From Micromonosporaceae bacterium (lineage in GTDB: Bacteria > Actinomycetota > Actinomycetes > Mycobacteriales > Micromonosporaceae), in the NCBI GenBank assembly GCA_017354595.1, contig JAFMQQ010000190.1, positions 1 through 6,409 of the forward strand: a DNA stretch of 6,409 nucleotides, given 5' to 3'. A program made the translations under genes and the position numbers. Shown in pieces: positions 5,447 through 6,409 of this stretch. Every line of letters begins with the position of its first letter. Within the stretch, counting starts at the first letter, position 1. The notes under the pieces were generated by a model. It saw only the letters and a list, made by a program, of their open reading frames with translations. It ran no database searches and was not told the DNA's origin.

Positions 5447-5476
5447 TTGCACGATGGGATGAGTCACTGTCATGCT
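5447..5476 (+). promoter_or_regulatory. Possible promoter of the GGDEF gene
   Basis: TTGCAC (5447-5452) and CATGCT (5471-5476) are separated by 18 bases and lie about 75 bases before the GGDEF start. The -35 matches the consensus at four of six bases and the -10 at three of six. If it is used, transcription would begin near 5483, which would place the bulged hairpin at 5484-5513 at the very 5' end of the mRNA. Confidence 0.25.
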
Positions 5477-5483
5477 TACCGAT

Positions 5484-5513
5484 GTGACGGCCGGCCGGTA
5501 GCGCCGGCGTCAC
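5484..5513. repeat. Bulged 11-bp inverted repeat upstream of the GGDEF gene
   Basis: The left arm GTGACG (5484-5489) plus CCGGC (5491-5495) pairs with GCCGGCGTCAC (5503-5513), leaving one bulged G at 5490 and a 7-base loop. It ends 37 bases before the GGDEF start codon. It could be a regulator site or a 5' leader structure; there is no T-tract to argue for a terminator. Confidence 0.5.
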
Positions 5514-5539
5514 TCGTTGATCACAGACCTCCGCCAGAC

Positions 5540-5545
5540 GAGGGG
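5540..5545 (+). promoter_or_regulatory. Ribosome binding site of the GGDEF gene
   Basis: GAGGGG at 5540-5545 is five bases before ATG at 5551. A second ATG at 5546 is in another frame, so the assignment rests on the conserved GGDEF frame that opens at 5551. Confidence 0.65.
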
Positions 5546-5550
5546 ATGGG

Positions 5551-6409
5551 ATGGGGATCCTTCACCCCGCGGTACGGATCGCATCGGGCGCGTACACCCG
5601 GCGCCAGGCCGACGAGTTGGCCCGGCTGGGCGCCGAGGTGGCGCGGCTCGAGGCGGAGCGGGCGGCACTGTCCTGGGCGGCTGGCCACGACGATCTGACC
5701 GGCCTGCCCAACCGCAGGTTGCTCGCCGCGCTCGCGGTGCCACGGATCCAGGCCACCGGCGCGCCGGCCGTGGTCCTCGTACTCGACCTGGATGGATTCA
5801 AACCTGTCAACGACGGGTACGGCCACCACGCCGGTGACCTGGTGCTGCGCGAGATAGCCCTGCGGATCGCAACGTGGGCGGGAGCCAACCCGGCGGCCCG
5901 GATCGGCGGCGATGAGTTCGCCGCGGTACTCACCGGCCCCAGCGGCGCGCCCACCGGCCCGAACGGTCACGCCGGTCGCAGCGGCGGCATCGCAGCCTGG
6001 ACCGGACGGTACTGGTGGGAGCCGGGCGTCGCGGCGCTGTGTGCCACGGTGGCGCGACCGGTGCGGGTCGGCGGTGTCACGGTCACCCTCACCGCGTCGG
6101 TCGGAGTGGCGAGCGCGGACGGCGCCACCAGCTTCCCCGACCTGCTGAACCGTGCAGATGTAGCGATGTACCGGGCCAAGGCGAGCAGGCGGCGATACGC
6201 GGTGTGGAGCGCCGATGACGAGTCCGACGCCCGCGGGCAGGCGGTCAACGCCGCAGCGGCGCCCGGTGCCGGGCAGAGCAGCATCGAACTGTCGGTCTTC
6301 GCAGCCGGGTCCCAGCCCGCAGCCGGGCCCCAGCCCGCTACCGGCCAGCCTGCTGGGAGTCCACCGGGCGCCGGCCGGCAACCGGCCGCGGGTCGGCAGT
6401 CCGCGCCCG
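5551..6409 (+). CDS. GGDEF diguanylate cyclase, soluble, C-terminus cut by the window edge
   Basis: The frame is open for 286 codons and leaves the window without a stop. After a short N-terminus, residues 18-45 look like a coiled-coil linker (ELARLGAEVARLEAERAAL), leading into HDDLTGLPNR (46-55), the usual entry to a GGDEF domain. Active-site features are present: metal-site Asp79 in DLDGFKPVND, GHHAGD (91-96), and an intact GGDEF at 119-123. TASVGVA (181-187) and ADVAMYRAK (202-210) complete the domain. It should make cyclic di-GMP from two GTP. The RxxD inhibitory site expected five residues before GGDEF is replaced by AGAN, so product inhibition at that site is unlikely. No membrane segment or separate sensor domain precedes the coiled coil. 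A Gly/Pro/Ser-rich insertion lies at about 128-147, and the C-terminal tail from about 236 is low-complexity. Confidence 0.93.
   Translation, partial: MGILHPAVRIASGAYTRRQADELARLGAEVARLEAERAALSWAAGHDDLTGLPNRRLLAALAVPRIQATGAPAVVLVLDLDGFKPVNDGYGHHAGDLVLREIALRIATWAGANPAARIGGDEFAAVLTGPSGAPTGPNGHAGRSGGIAAWTGRYWWEPGVAALCATVARPVRVGGVTVTLTASVGVASADGATSFPDLLNRADVAMYRAKASRRRYAVWSADDESDARGQAVNAAAAPGAGQSSIELSVFAAGSQPAAGPQPATGQPAGSPPGAGRQPAAGRQSAP
6301..6336. repeat. 18-bp tandem repeat in the GGDEF protein tail
   Basis: Two 18-bp units at 6301-6318 and 6319-6336 differ at one base and encode AAGSQP and AAGPQP. Degenerate continuations (ATGQP, AGSPP) follow. The array preserves the reading frame and leads to the window edge. 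Confidence 0.75.

Larger units (their letters stand above)
5326..5550. other. Divergent control region between DUF397 and GGDEF genes
   Basis: These 225 bases contain no supported gene and are visibly less GC-rich than their surroundings from about 5355 to 5480, as expected for promoters. On the minus strand, TTGTCT at 5429-5424 with GAATCA at 5405-5400 (18-base spacer) is a weak candidate for DUF397. On the plus strand, TTGCAC with CATGCT is a candidate for the GGDEF gene and is listed separately. The short arms ACGCT (5372-5376) and AGCGT (5386-5390) form a small inverted repeat. A longer bulged hairpin lies at 5484-5513. Confidence 0.5.

Noticed and set aside
5210..5473. 87-codon minus-strand frame starting in the control region and overlapping DUF397
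   Set aside because: It overlaps the DUF397 gene in another frame, has no Shine-Dalgarno, and shows no family signature. Its first half lies over likely promoter sequence.
5521..6381. Minus-strand open frame of 286 codons opposite the GGDEF gene
   Set aside because: The opposite strand encodes an intact GGDEF domain with a plausible ribosome binding site. The antisense product is low-complexity Arg/Gly/Pro-rich.
1..6409. CRISPR array, tRNA, rRNA, insertion sequence or attachment site
   Set aside because: I saw no regularly spaced repeats with unique spacers, no tRNA-like fold or rRNA sequence, no transposase motif and no terminal inverted repeats. The only tandem repeats are in-frame within coding tails.

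Overview
The window is very GC-rich with strong third-position G/C bias. It carries gene families typical of Streptomyces/Micromonospora-type actinomycetes: an XRE/DUF5753 regulator, DUF397 and DUF574 (Methyltransf_19). I infer a filamentous or sporulating actinomycete chromosome, possibly Micromonosporaceae. This is inference from family content and codon use, not a database match.

Layout. (1) 1-1238, minus strand: a Rieske non-heme iron oxygenase alpha subunit running off the left edge, with a C-terminal tail of a 10-residue tandem repeat. (2) 1239-1629: a 391-base divergent intergenic region with a perfect hairpin, a tandem 9-bp repeat and a possible leaderless promoter for the oxygenase. 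(3) 1630-4970, plus strand: a compact apparent operon. It holds an XRE-family regulator with a DUF5753 sensor domain followed by three tandem paralogous SAM-dependent methyltransferases of the DUF574 family, separated by 11, 16 and 5 bases. (4) 4971-5118: a repeat of the inter-paralogue junction sequence, a possible decayed fourth-copy N-terminus and a strong 14-bp hairpin that fits a bidirectional terminator. (5) 5119-5325, minus strand: a small DUF397 protein, convergent with the operon. (6) 5326-5550: a less GC-rich divergent control region with a bulged hairpin. (7) 5551 to the right edge, plus strand: a soluble GGDEF diguanylate cyclase with intact active-site motifs, no I-site and a low-complexity Ala/Pro/Gly/Gln tail.

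How the genes may work together. XRE/DUF5753 and DUF397 proteins commonly occur as partner pairs in actinomycetes and have been linked to development and antibiotic control. DUF574 enzymes are often found near them, with unknown substrates. Here the regulator is transcriptionally fused to three diverged DUF574 paralogues, while the likely DUF397 partner sits at the far end in convergent orientation behind a shared terminator. The triplicated methyltransferase block is the most unusual part of the window. A shared junction motif between and after the copies suggests expansion by tandem duplication and possible loss of a fourth copy. The Rieske and GGDEF genes look like independent flanking genes.
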